From: Cristatella mucedo
Taxonomy: Eukaryota; Bryozoa; Phylactolaemata; Cristatellidae
DNA: 64,000 bases
Assembly: GCA_009760855.2 (NCBI GenBank)
Contig: WPIO01000053.1
Coordinates: 496,001-560,000 of the forward strand
Direction: 5' to 3'
Each line of letters opens with the position of its first letter. The first letter of the stretch is position 1. Below are positions 13,961-25,529 of the stretch, one piece after another. The position numbers and the translations under genes were made by a program. The notes under the pieces were generated by a model, which did no database searches, was not told where the DNA came from, and saw nothing but the letters and a program-made list of their open reading frames with translations.

Positions 13961-15319
13961 TCGGTGCACCTCAAGGAGGACTACTCATGCAGCGTCAAAA
14001 TGCTGCTGAGTGCTTTGAAGTATGATAACTACAGCAGATCTTTAGAGACTCAAAAATTGTATTCTCTCTGAGGAGCTTTCTAGATTCTTTCACAAAATTT
14101 CCCTGTTCTCTTAGTCTACGAGACATCTCTCACACTAAGGCCTAATTTCTACGGTTGGGCCTGCAATAATTACAAAAGAAAGGTAAAAAGCTTAACCAGA
14201 TAAGTTGAACTCTATGACATCTTGTAAGCGTCATAAGCAGACGATAATGCAGGACCATCTTTAAAAACATATCTGTAGACACTATTAAAACAAATATGAC
14301 CAGAAGCGGTCTGCAGCGGAAGATAGCTCAGTATCGCGGAAGGGGGGGATTCACTCCACTGAAAACGCACATGGGCGGCGGAAGTGCTAGTTATCAGGAC
14401 CGAGCCTATTCTCTACCCTTACGTAATGCGTCGCTTGCGACCACTGCCAGTCGCAGACGACTAAATATCGAAGCAAGCGCTGGCCTGCTGCTGCTGCGAA
14501 GCAGCTTCTTCTTCTTATTCGCTTATCTCTCTTCTTCGCTCTCACGCTGGCAACGCTCGTGTGACGTAGGACACGCTGGCAACGCTCGTGTGACGGATGC
14601 CATGGCAACTCTCGTCAAATTGAGCACGCGACCGAATTACTTAGCTGGGCGCTTTTCAGTACTGCCAGACGCATTAGTTACTTTGAATTGCACGCTCAAT
14701 TTAAGATGCCGACCAAGTGGCGCCTGCAGTTACCTGCTCGCTTATCGCACCCGGGCGAAGTGCGTCGGCTGCGTAAGTGTACACCGCGGCGTAGGCGTAG
14801 ATCAGCAGCTTCAGAAAAAGCGCGTCGAATAGGAGAAAAGCGACGACTGCCCGACACGTGGAGAGAAAGAAGCGTCGGATGTAGGCGCAGGCTGTCCGCC
14901 GAAACACCAGCTGAAATGAAGCCATGAGCAGCAGCCACGCTGCTGCCACCGGAAGCGCATCGCCGCCAGTATCCGTCAGCCGCCTGAACGCGCCTCCGCC
15001 GAAGGCGCCTCTGACCTGCAGAGATTCTCGTAGGCAGAGAGACCATATTCTCATCCACGCAGCAATAGGACAGCTAACCTAAATGAGCCGCTGCGGCTGC
15101 TATGCTAACTAAGCACAGTTGAAAGTACCAATTGAGCTACGCTCGATAGCAGACGCCGCGCAGGCACAGACGCGGGAAGCGTTCTGATCACGTGATTTCT
15201 GCCAGCACCTATATTCAATTGTCTGTGTAGAACGTTTAAGACGCATTCAGTAGCATACGCCTCTCACCTAAAATCAGATTCGGTTCTCAGCCAAGAAGCT
15301 GCGAAGTGCTGCAAACGGA
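13961..15319. other. Unassigned 1.35 kb
   Basis: A 178-codon frame (14296-14832, +) and a 120-codon frame (14696-15058, -) overlap each other and show no domain. A 24-bp segment is duplicated in tandem at 14543-14566 and 14572-14595 (spacing 29). The interval 14.4-15.06 kb is GC-rich compared with both sides. Confidence 0.4.
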
Positions 15320-15850
15320 CGGCGCGGCTTTGCAGTCAAGTCCCGCCCACCAGAATAGTAACCTGCCGAGTGCCACGAGGGTCCTGCCTTGGTCCTCTGC
15401 TGCTCTCCATTTATGCTCTACATGTGGGAAAAGTTGTTCGGGCCCAGTGAATAGGCTTTCAGTCTTATGCTGACGATACTCGGCTGTGTGTGCCAATTAA
15501 ACCGACGAGATCTGCTACAGCGACTGAAAAAAATGCTTGGCTTGTCGAGTCAGCAAAGCAAGCATTTTGTGCCCGAATATCAGTTCCGCTTTGCATTTGC
15601 CGAAATCCACGATCTAATGTCTGCAATGCAGACATTTGATTATGGACGCTGGCAAATATAAAGTAGAACCGCTATTTGCAGGACGACCCAAGCGTGCGGC
15701 TGGACTAGAAGACTTTGCTCCTTTAATGGGTGCCTTGTGCTGTTGTGCTACCGCCAACGTGGGCTCGGAGCTGAGGTGTCGTCTTTGACAACTGCACCTA
15801 TTCGGACGGGGACCAGTCTCTGAGACAGGTCTCCGCAAAGGCCCCATGCT
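15320..15850 (+). mobile_element. LINE-B fragment, RT catalytic region
   Basis: It matches LINE-B from just before the 'GVPQGSVLGPLL' motif (here VPRGSCLGPLLLSIYA) through a YADD-equivalent (TATGCTGACGATACTCG) to 'GVVFDN'. Frames are broken by stops and indels. Confidence 0.75.
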
Positions 15851-16346
15851 CATAGCGAATTAATTAATCATTTTCTAGAAAATAGTAAAAATCGTAGAAA
15901 AATCAGAAAAACCTCGTATTCAGTTATACCTGTCGTTTTAAAAGCTGAGGACGCCAACGCAGTTTCCGTATCCGCTCACGGCGTCGTACACGGGGTGCAA
16001 CAAGAAAAACCGGTGGTTGGTGTCGAAGCGGCGAAGACGAAGCTCCAAAGGGCCGCCCGAAGTTGCTCCAGCTCCAGAGCTCTCAGAGGCCAGACCTCCT
16101 GCCTTTCTTCGCCAACGAGAAAGAGAAGGAAAAAATTGAACTCCGATCACGGTAAAGATTTATTGACCAAAGGAAGACGATCGAGCCTATAACGAGGTCT
16201 ATCTGACTAGTTTTCGTGACCTTATAGAGTTTTTGAGCGACCCGGGTTCTTTTGGTGACCCGGGATCCCGCCAATAGGTTCAACTGCCTAATTTTTAAAG
16301 TTGCATAAGGAAGACCAGCCTGAGCAGGTTTCGTAACGAATTTGAT
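15851..16346. other. No feature seen
   Basis: A 'GACCCGGG' octamer occurs twice near 16240 and 16258. No gene or shared repeat could be supported. Confidence 0.4.
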
Positions 16347-16515
16347 TGTCAACAGACTTCATCTCACGCAACAAAGAGAACGTGGCTGAAAGAATGCTTA
16401 CCGAAAGGCCGCTTAGGCTTGTATGCGCTACAGACAGCTCTCCTGCGTAACACCCACACAGTCTTGATGCTTTTGCGCAGCTACAGACCCAAATATATCA
16501 TACTACATTACGTTA
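16347..16515 (+). mobile_element. LINE-B tail with inverted left end
   Basis: 16397-16515 is the LINE-B tail on +, ending TACATTACGTTACAT. 16347-16382 is the adjacent upstream piece of the same tail but reverse-complemented (CAACAGACTTCATCTCACGC). Only about 15 bp separate the two parts. Confidence 0.7.
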
Positions 16516-16589
16516 CATAAAATTTGTGTTTCTCTTCCACTTCTATTCGTGGTTAATTACCCTCGCACGCCGATGTGATTGCCAAGTAC

Positions 16590-17490
16590 TGATAATCTAG
16601 GCTTTCACCTCTTATGCTGAGGACACAAAGCTGTACCTTTGCTTTGATCCTCTCGATTACTCTATCACATCAAACTCGCTCTCTACTCTCTTGATGCATA
16701 TATTGCTAATATCGGTACATACATTGCAGTAAATTGTCTCAAATTGAATGAGGATAAAATAGGTTTACTAGCTATGGGCAAGCCCAGTGTGTCTCAGAAT
16801 TTGAAAAACCTATCCCTTAAAATATTCCTTGCTAGCCTATCTCCACCAGCATTTGAAATAATTTTATAAATAATAATAGTTTCAACGTGACCTTGCGCCA
16901 GACGACCACATCAGCGTCACAGTTAAGTCTTTCGCTTTAACCCACGTATCATTGAGAACATTCGGGCTTGCTTACATAGGGATACCACATCTAAATTGTA
17001 CTTCGACAGGAAAACTGCATCCAAGTTGATTCGTACATACGTGACACCCTATCATGATATCTGTAATTTCCGTATTTGCATGGTCTTCCGGCCTGTGCAA
17101 TAAGGCCCTTACAGTTAGTGCAAAAGTTAGCAGCTAAATCTGTCTGTCAGGAGCACTGGAGTTGCAGGATTACACCACATCTCCAGCACTTGCAGTGGTT
17201 CCCTATCAACTATCTCATCGACTACACGGTTTTGTAACTAATTTCTGGTAATTAATTTTTGTAATTAATTTTCGGTCCCTCTGTTCTTTTGCTTTTCTTT
17301 GGAGGTCATTCCTCGCGTTCATACTCTCCAAAATCTTGGAACTCAGTCCTGACTGACATCCCGAAATCCCCTGACGGGCAGCATTTAAAAAGAAGTTAAA
17401 ACATCACTGTCCCTCACAGTATTTGCTGGGTCTTGGTGAACATCCTGCTTGCAACCGACACAGTCCTAGAGCGAATATAGGCTACCATGC
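16590..17490 (+). mobile_element. LINE-A fragment, RT from the catalytic motif to the C-terminus
   Basis: It starts at a degraded catalytic motif (YAEDTKLYL where intact copies have YADDTQLYL) and continues through 'LKLNEDKIGLLAMGKPSV' and the RT C-terminal region to TTTAAAAAGAAGTTAAAAC. Many indels. The hairpin tail is not seen. Confidence 0.7.
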
Positions 17491-17778
17491 TGCAGAGTTA
17501 ACTGGGTAGAGCTGGTCCTTTGAGTTATAACAACTTAGAAAGTGGACCCTCACATCCACGAGTAGGCTTCAAGGCGTCACTTCGGGTGGTGGATCGCAGC
17601 CATACTAAATTGCCGCCATGACAATCAGCTGGGTCAGGAATGCTATTAGTTATAATTCACATATGATTGCATATAGGAACCCATAAGTCATACCCTAAGG
17701 CTTAGATATTTTGAAAGACCATCGGGCGTGAAGATTGAGCAGCTTAGTTAGAGCTTCCGGTAAGTGTCCTTGCATGCA

Positions 17779-19250
17779 ATAATAATAAAAAATTCGTATA
17801 GACCTCTCAGCGAACTTAGTCTCTTACTAGGCACTTTCCACTTGCTGTAAAGGAAGCATGATCGAATGGCTACCGGTCGCACGCTCAATGTCAAGGAAGA
17901 AAACTATACAAACTATGATGCTGCCTGCAATCTCCTCCGAGTGGTGCTGATATGATGAAAAAGTAGCATAACTAAATTAAAAGAAATTAGACTAATTAAA
18001 TTAATTATGTCAAATGTCAAATATCAAATGCAGCCCAAAGATTGGTATCCATCAGGATAAGCAGAGACTTTACCAAAGTCTGCATTCATAAGGCAGTTGA
18101 TATACACCCGAAGCAATGCTGACTCAGTTGAGTGATTATCTCTATATCCACCGGGCAACTTACTTGCTTGGTAGGAGGCCTCAATATAAGAGTCCATTTC
18201 GTCTGCTAAAACTCATTCTAGTAACTTTTATAGAAACGGAGAAGAGAGACTGGACGGCAGCTGCTCCTCTGTCCTCTTGGTCTGGTGTTGCTATCTATGT
18301 TGATCTAGCGTTGCTTTATTAATTAGTGGCACGACTATTGCTTTTAGAAAGTTGCAAGGACCTGACTATAGGCTGACATCGATTGGTATTATGTTAGTTA
18401 TGCATGGCATTACCAGGCGTAAGCCTCGTAGAAGAAGGGGCAGGGAGAATAGGGTCTAGATTACTAGTAGTCTTATTTAATTTCGAAATATATTTCAGGA
18501 TAATAACACTCGTAGCCACCTTGGCTGTAGACATTGATGCAGTGCACGGAATCAATGGACGCGAGACCTGTGCTGACGTCATTGAGGAGCAGCAGTCCAG
18601 AGGGGATGCTGACCCAACGGATGGACACTCGGGCCTACTCTGACTTGCTGACAAAGACGCCGAAGAAGCAATCAGCTATGTCACCAAAAGGATCACCTAG
18701 TAAGGAGTTAATCTAGGAGCTGTTTGGAGACGGTCGATGGTAGACTTCAGCATGTTTGGATTGTGCATTAGTGATTCTACGATACTTTTGTAGAAGCTAG
18801 ACTTTGCTTTTGCGTAGATCGATTGGTATGATCTATAGTAGTCTTTGTATGCCTGACGATGAACGGTTAATCATGATCTTGTAAAGGCTTTCTCAAGCTT
18901 GAGTATAGTAGAATTAGTTATTTTAATGTGTTTGGTAAACCACGGTCCGTCTGGTTGACTAAGCACATTGTGCATAGTCAACGGTTCATACTCATTAAGC
19001 ACGTCGGCAAGTGTCGTGTTCTGTCGTTCTACCAATGATGACAGGTCGGATGGAGACACGAGCTGCAAGGACGAAGAAGGTATTCTTACTCTGACAGTAT
19101 CAATGTGAAGGTTCTTGAGACTTCGTGATTGACAGATAATTTCGGATGCTGAAGAGAGCTCACGCTTTAGATTGAACGAGATCATCATATGAGATCATCA
19201 TACGATCAGATGAGTAAGATTCGGCAATGATAGAGGAAGATATACACCTG
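17779..19250 (-). mobile_element. LINE-A fragment with endonuclease end, linker, part of RT, and tail
   Basis: On the minus strand, a 105-codon frame (18871-19188) contains MMISFNLKRELSS (the region after the endonuclease SDH motif) and PWFTKHIKITNSTILKLEKA (linker). Further on, NHSTESALLRVYINCL and a degraded 'LLDLSAAFD' lie at 17990-18110. The (ATT)n hairpin tail lies at 17779-17880. The RT C-terminal part is missing, so this copy has an internal deletion. Confidence 0.65.
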
Positions 19251-19719
19251 TGAGAGCAATTTTTATTTATTTGAAAAATCATTACTAATTAGACTTGCGT
19301 TGAACTATATTCACCCGTTTTATTACTGGTAGGCTGGGCGCTACTAAGCAAGGCCGATCTCCCCTCCACTGAAGCCATATAAATTATAGTTGTATGCAAA
19401 ACTAGTGACCGAAGCGTTCTACCCGAGATTAATAGAATAGAGAGTGATGTAAACTCTTTACGAATTCAAAGCATGGGACTTTTTATAAATCTGGATAGCC
19501 AATTTTTTATGACCATGTCCAGAATATGAAAATAGTTATTGGGTGCTTAGTATGTCCATCAGGGCCTGATTCAGTGCATATTAGAAGCGAAGGAAAGTGG
19601 TGATGAGTGTCGCATTGTTTGCCAAAGTAAAAAAGCTTCACTACAATATCCGTTCTCATTTGACTGCTTGAAACTATACCTGTGACTAAATATTTTTATT
19701 GGCTTTTTGCAAAGTTTCT

Positions 19720-19950
19720 TTAATAATAATGATAATAACAATACACTTTATAAAGCGCCCTTGGAGAACTTGATGTCTTTCTGGGTGCTTTACATGTGCT
19801 GCAAAGGAAACGCGATCGGATAGTGGCAGTATCATGCTAGGTAAACAAATGAATAACATCTATAGTAATGATATGCACAGGGTCAGAATGCGAGTGTGGT
19901 TAGTAGCAGCATGCAACAGTGAGTTTAAGCACATAAATGACGATTTAAGG
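19720..19950 (-). mobile_element. LINE-A 3' UTR and tail
   Basis: AATAATAATGATAAT is followed by AAGCGCCCTTGGAGAACTTG...TTTCTGGGTGCTT and the CATGC-rich 3' UTR. No coding part remains. Confidence 0.8.
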
Positions 19951-20078
19951 TGTCTTATAGAGTAAAATTTCCTTAGGGTGCTATACGAGTTCCGTATCTG
20001 TAGTAGCCAACTCTCATTTCAACTGTGAGTGCCATATACGTCTACAAACCTTTGTAAAACTATAATAATACCATAGAT

Positions 20079-20079
<1 letters not shown>

Positions 20080-20120
<41 letters not shown>
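20080..20120. repeat. (CA)11(TA)n microsatellite
   Basis: Simple dinucleotide run. Confidence 0.97.
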
Positions 20121-20121
<1 letters not shown>

Positions 20122-20249
20122 ACAGAAATATTAATATTAAAGTCCAATATACAAATGTAATTCAAGGAAAATGATATAAAAGGATGAAACAATAGACTAA
20201 CACTTTTACCTTAAGCATACTACTCTAAAAGAGCACTCTGCTCACTGAG

Positions 20250-20520
20250 AAGTGTTCCAGGTCAATTAATGCTGCAATTTACCGTTTTGTAACTGAAGCA
20301 CGTATCTAGGAACTACAATATAAGGAACAACTTCGTTTCTGCCTTGACAGGGATGTGGGAGCAGTCGATAAATCCAAGGTAATTTAAGCTATGAAGAGGG
20401 GATATACTGCTGTTCATCGTCTCTTCTCAAAACTCAACAGAGTTCTACATCTTGGCTAGCTCTCTGTGATAAAACGTTTGCCCTATATTACAAATGAAGC
20501 ACCTTTTGCTGGAAAACTCT
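20250..20520 (+). repeat. Interspersed repeat X, copy 1 (unknown class)
   Basis: It shares, in the same order and orientation, two conserved blocks with 37388-37655: AATGCTGCAATTTA plus following codons, and AAACGTTTGCCC.ATATTACAA..GAAGCAC. The gap between blocks is similar in both. Translations (NAAIY.F.T; DK.TFA.YY) agree better than chance would suggest, but the family is unknown to me. Confidence 0.45.
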
Positions 20521-20913
20521 GCAGCGTGGACGATAAGTTAGAAATATCTTGCTTGCCAAGACCTCAAATAGATTGGTAAGCACTCAATTGTAACAGCTTA
20601 AGAAATTCGTCGTAACAGGCGTGAAATAGGGACGTCACGTGATTACGTTTTATTAAATGACCCGATCACTTTAGAAAAAAAGGCCATCTGGTAGACAATT
20701 AAAAAAAAAGGTGACACAATCTGTAAAATTTTTATTTGATTACTTCATTTATGTATAAAGCGCCAGAAACGGGTATGCCAAGCTGCTGGAAGTACCTGGT
20801 GACGGTTAGATTTTACTGCGGCCGTGCTCCGTCTCACGGATGATTTTTTTTGACCATTTTGTCTCGATATCTTGGTCGCGGCTCTCTTCTTATTGGATTC
20901 TTGCCTCGGACCA

Positions 20914-21350
20914 TTTATTTACGTCACATTCTTGAGCTTTCGAGATTGCGAATCTCCTCTTGTTCAGAAATTCCCAACTCAACGTCGTCCAGCTCAAGCG
21001 ACCTCAAATCTTCGAAATCGGTTTTCCAGCATGCCACCTCCACAAGGCCGTCCGCATCCACATTAACATCTCGCATCATCCTCTATCGGCTGCAATCAAT
21101 ATTGGCCACGCTTCCTTGCATTCGTTACCCCGTTCCAATTTCGCAAGCTTACGACTTAACGTTCGACGCGGATTTCTGCAAAGAAAGAAAAAAAATGTTT
21201 TCGAAGTTCGGCCTCAATTTCATCGTTTTCCTGCCAATAGAAAGTCTTTAGAAGATTGCACGTGTCTGCATTCGGATGACAGTCCGGAATCCACCACCGT
21301 GCGACTTGGGTTTCGCTTGCATGAATAGCTCTCGATTGTAGACGTGTACA

Positions 21351-21383
<33 letters not shown>

Positions 21384-22221
21384 TACTTGATAGAGTGCCC
21401 TAAGAGAACTTAATCTCTTTCTAGGCGCTTTACATTTGCTGTAAAGGGAAATGCAATTGACGTTCTTACAACGATGTGGATGTCGCACATTCATGCCATC
21501 GTACATCCCTAATATTTTTCCGGTACAGCGTTATCCAGCATGCAGTCCTCCGTTCTATGTCACAAGCTAAGGCTCTCAAAAGAAAATCAGCCTTCTCTTT
21601 CTTAAGTGGTGCCACATCAACCTTCTCTTGTTGAAGCAGCTCTAGTTCTCTATTCAAGTCCTCGTGTTGACGCCTCAGCAGTGCTTAGTCTTGCTCCAGC
21701 AGTGCGTAGTCTTGCTTAAGCAGTGCATAGTCCATTCTCAGGGAGCATACATGCCGTTCCATGCGATCTGTCTTTCTCAATAGCTCTGCCACGTCTCTTT
21801 CAAGCGTCGAAAGTCGGCTTTTGCGGCCAACTGCTTTGATAGTCGAGCGTTGGCAACATAGCTAGACTCTCTTGGCGGGACTTCTGAAAATTTTACATTT
21901 GGGATGCTGTTTGAGCACTTCTGAAGTTTTTGACTGTTGATTAGCAAATCACGTGAAACCGGCAACATCGCTGTCCCTCGTGACTGGTCGCAACTTGAAG
22001 ATTCTCCTCGACGCCTCTAAAACTGCATCGACTGACCAGCCAAGTTTAACAAAACTAAACCGCGTACACCTATGATACAAGATAGCAGAAACTAACGAAA
22101 AGGTCTGCGAAAACAGCAAGTTAGTCCTACAATGTGGGATTGGTGTCCACTTACCAAGCTGTTGAGCTCTGCCCGGTCACATGAGACCTTTCAGGGATTT
22201 CTTTCAGCATCTCGTTCGTCA
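20914..22221 (-). CDS. Possible unrecognised coiled-coil gene or pseudogene (3' exons)
   Basis: Three pieces on the minus strand are joined by good splice signals. Exon 22221-22155 (67 nt; acceptor ATTCTTCTAG, donor GTAAGTGG) reads TNEMLKEIPERSHVTGQSST. A middle region, about 21960-21470, contains RLSKQLAAKADF, ERDVAELLRKTDRMERHV and DLNRELELLQQEKVDV, a leucine-heptad coiled coil, and ends at donor GTAAGA. The last exon, 21175-21076 (acceptor TTTTTTTCTTTCTTTGCAG), reads NPRRTLSRKLAKLERG and ends in TGA. Phases of the last junction agree, and AATAAA (20914-20919) follows. Against a working gene, there is one in-frame TAA inside the heptads (QD-stop-ALL) and a frame change near 21770. I do not recognise the family. 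Confidence 0.35.
21349..21462 (-). mobile_element. LINE-A tail fragment inside the putative last intron
   Basis: (AAT)n at 21351-21381 is followed by GTGCCCTAAGAGAACTTAAT and TTTCTAGGCGCTTTACATTT, the reverse complement of the hairpin tail. It ends almost exactly at the putative donor of the coiled-coil exon. Confidence 0.85.
21676..21738 (-). repeat. 21-bp tandem repeat (three units) coding coiled-coil heptads
   Basis: Three 21-bp units, read on the minus strand as YALLKQD, YALLEQD and stop-ALLRRQ. Each unit is one heptad. Confidence 0.85.
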
Positions 22222-24159
22222 CTAGAAGAATGAATCAATATTTCTGAGTAGTTTTAATTTTTTATTATACTAGCGTAAAAATACCTGCATCACTGCATAT
22301 TCGGTTGAGAACGTTTTTATATAATTTAACTTAGAGAGTGCAATCTACTACATACAGTGTATAGGTTTGAGTTCCCATCCCATTAGACCGAACCGGCTTC
22401 AGAATGAGCAGTGATTTTCTACACGGGCACGCTTACAAAATGTAAGATTTGATCGTCATGAAATCTTCAATTTCGAGTAAGATTTTATTTGCTAATAACA
22501 GCAATCTATACAAATCGCCGTTGCCATGTTGCGATAGAACCACAGAGACTGCTGTTAAACGGTCCAGCCTTAGTATTAACCGTTTGAGATCGTTCGGATG
22601 TAATCAAAGTCACACGCTCCGCACTTTACTAATATGGCGTTGCAATGCATCCGTAGTTAAACGCGTGAAACTGGGCTTGGCTTTAGCGACTCGTGACAGC
22701 AGCAAGGGCCTTGCCGTGGCTTAGATATGAGCTAGATCTGAAGCCAGATGAGGGCCAGGTTTCAGCGACAAGGTCACGGATTTACTTCGAAGTCTAAAGA
22801 GAAGATCTGTAATATCTTATATAATGCTATATTTTTACTTATATCTTTATTTTAACAGGTGAATGTAGCTATTAGTTTTCACAATTTCTGAAAGACATAC
22901 AGGCCCGTTGGGCATACACACTACCTGGAACGACCTTTCGACGCAGTACAAAGAAATTCTCTTCCTGCTGAGCGTAAGAATCGTCCTAAGACATACCGCT
23001 AGGTAGAGCTCTATACATTCTTTTAAATTGCTCTCCGGCGCCAATACCTAGTAAGTCACAGTTTGGCCTCGTGAAAACTCACTCGAGGTGAAGCATGACA
23101 TGCATCTTCTTATGAAGAGTGACGTTGTTCGACGGCCGGTAATCCCAGTTTAGTCATCGGTCTCGCTCACTAATTTAAATAGAACTGCGGGAGATGCTTT
23201 GGGCTTTGTATTTACAGACCACACTCCTTGGGCGAGCGATTTTCCTTGGCTTTTAAATGCAACAGAGCAAAGAGCAGGTCATGCATGACTTTTTGGCACT
23301 GCCACTAATCATTTAGTCGTACTTTCTTTACAGTACATGAAAATTGCCGAGAAAAAACTCGATTCGCTTGGGGTACTATACATGCGTCGTTATTATTATT
23401 TTTATTAGTAGTAGTATTATTATTATTTGTCGTGCATGTGCAGACGACAGCTTGTTTTAAACGAAGATGCTCAGATTAAACGCCGGGGGAGCGGTTTATT
23501 TTAAACGAGCTGTAGTGCAAGTCACTGACAACCTTCTAAGACGAGAGACTTAGCTGCGAGTTTGAAACATAATTTTGACGCAGCCGACATTCAAAATAAG
23601 TATAGTGCTTAATAGAACGAAATTCTGACAGAGCCTGAGCTAACTAATTTGGAAAAAAATGCTCGAAATGAAGAGGGCATCATGCTACCACTTGTACATC
23701 TAAACCTGCGGTCCTGACGAAACGTGGCGAGCTAACTTACTTAATATCTGAAAGTCTATGTCAAATGACAATATCTAGCATCTAAAAATTAGAAGTCTCT
23801 GTACTTAATATGCAGCGCATTAATGCCACCTGTAGCTTAAGTGTCACTATGAAGTGTTGTCTTGGCTTTTATAAATTGGGTAGAACGACGACTCTCACCC
23901 TGGCTCATTAGAAAGAGCTTCTATTTGTCTGCAATGCATTGCGTAATAGTTAGTGAATCCCAGACAACTGCCTACGACGGAAATATTTAGTCACTCAAGA
24001 CATGCGTTCATAGGTAAAAGCCGAAAATTGAGCGTGGCTTTATCGACTCGTTCAAGCAGCATGGGCGTAGCCAGGATTTCGATGTGGGCCGAGGATCGAG
24101 ACCTGTACCGAGACCTCGAGCCGAGTGAGCCACAAGGGAAAAAGATCTTACACATATGC
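22222..24159. other. Unassigned 1.9 kb
   Basis: AT-rich. A minus-strand stretch near 23053-23003 (between CTTACTAG and GTATGT) could be a 51-nt exon reading IGAGEQFKRMYRALPS, upstream of the coiled-coil candidate. It has no independent support. An isolated (ATT)n-like run lies at 23388-23428. Confidence 0.35.
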
Positions 24160-24545
24160 TACAAAGCAGCACAATTATTTCTAGGACCGTTGGCGACAGA
24201 AGCTTTAGCTCTGCAGGTCCTAGACAGTGGAACTCGCTTCCGCAATTCTTTATGCAATGACAACTAATCGTATGCTGCCGACTATGGCTCATCCTTTCCA
24301 GCAGTGTGCAGCTGCTACTTCCATGCTACTCACTGCCTCAGCTGCTTTTCTGACTCTGCTATGCTTTCCATTCTCTTTGTTGAGAGAGATTAAGTTTGTT
24401 GGTTACCGCGTGCACACCGAAAGCCGCTTAGGCTGTGAGAGCCCCAAACGAAAATATCCAGGGTAAAACCCACACTATATTTGTGGCTTTGTAGAGTTGC
24501 AGACTGAGATACGTTGCATTCCATTATATTGCTTTACATTACTAC
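24160..24545 (+). mobile_element. LINE-B 3' end
   Basis: GTTGGCGACAGAAGCTTTAG, CTCTGCAGGTCCTAGAC, TGGAACTCGCTTCCGCAATT, then the GAAAGCCGCTTAGGCTGTGA tail ending near TTGCTTTACATTAC. It is 5'-truncated at a position close to the 8460 copy. Confidence 0.85.
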
Positions 24546-25529
24546 CAGAGACCAGAAAAATGAAATATTCCATTCTCTACTCGTTGGTCGTTGGCTGTGC
24601 CTTAATAAGTTGCATTTAGATATTTATATTAGTATTTTTCTAGAACTAAAAGCGGTCGTAGCTAATGCGGAAAATTATTTTCAATAAAATAAATGCAAAG
24701 GAGAACACACTGCAAACTGTCTCTTTCTAAACGCCTTATTTCCACTGATTTTATGTAATACACTGTCATACTGTATTGATGTGTCGGGCAAGGAATCGCA
24801 TAATCACATGCAGCTAACTTGAAGACACTAAAATCAAAAGAGCAAAGAAAAGTACATATGCATCGATGCACTGAGAGTAAATGCAGCACACATTGTGATT
24901 ATAGTGGACAGTCAGTGATCACTTTATGAAGTAGCTTTACAGCCAATCGACTTAAAGTGACGAACTGATTGTCGCCAACGTTTTGCTGTTCAAGTCTTCG
25001 AGTTGATCTTGAAGCTCTACCTTCCAAACTATCCTATTGCATTGACCGTGCATTTTTTTTGCATGGCCTACCTAACGAAAATGTAGCGTTGTACCCAAAA
25101 ATACCAAAAAAGAACTTTGAGAGCGAGCTTTGCCTACGGTGCAAAAGTCCTAACTCTAAAATCTCCTCACTCACTGAAATTGTAATAGGAACTGAGTGGG
25201 CTATAGGTTTGGCCTAGGAGTAGCTAACCCCAGATATTTCTTTATTGTTGGCCTATACGTTTTGTAACTAAATCCATCGCTTCTAGACAAATAGACTAGG
25301 CTATAATGTAGTATGCAAAGCAATTACCAACCGGAACATCAGAGACAGAAGGCATAGATGCACTTCTTACTTTTGCCACACCTGCCATGTTGTGGCCTGC
25401 AATGAGAAAAAAATAAATACAGATAAGAAGTGAAGCTTCAGTAGAAGCCATCACATATCTTTTTTTCAAACACTTATGACCGAATTCCTTTAAAGCTACA
25501 AACCTGTTGATTTCCAATTAGATCGAATC
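24546..25529. other. No feature seen
   Basis: AT-rich flank of the long LINE-B copy. No supported frame or repeat. Confidence 0.4.

Noticed and set aside
13662-14009. Repeat-protein frame (DSVHATRSTRLGPR units)
   Set aside because: A 14-bp repeat keeps most frames open. Several minus-strand frames are open too, so no coding choice is supported.
14296-14832. 178-codon frame
   Set aside because: Overlaps a 120-codon frame on the other strand. No domain, no splice context, GC-rich stop-poor DNA.
22660-24070. Possible repeat shared by 22660-22700 and 24020-24070
   Set aside because: Similarity is limited to about 35 bp around GGCTTTAGCGACTCG and is too short to call.
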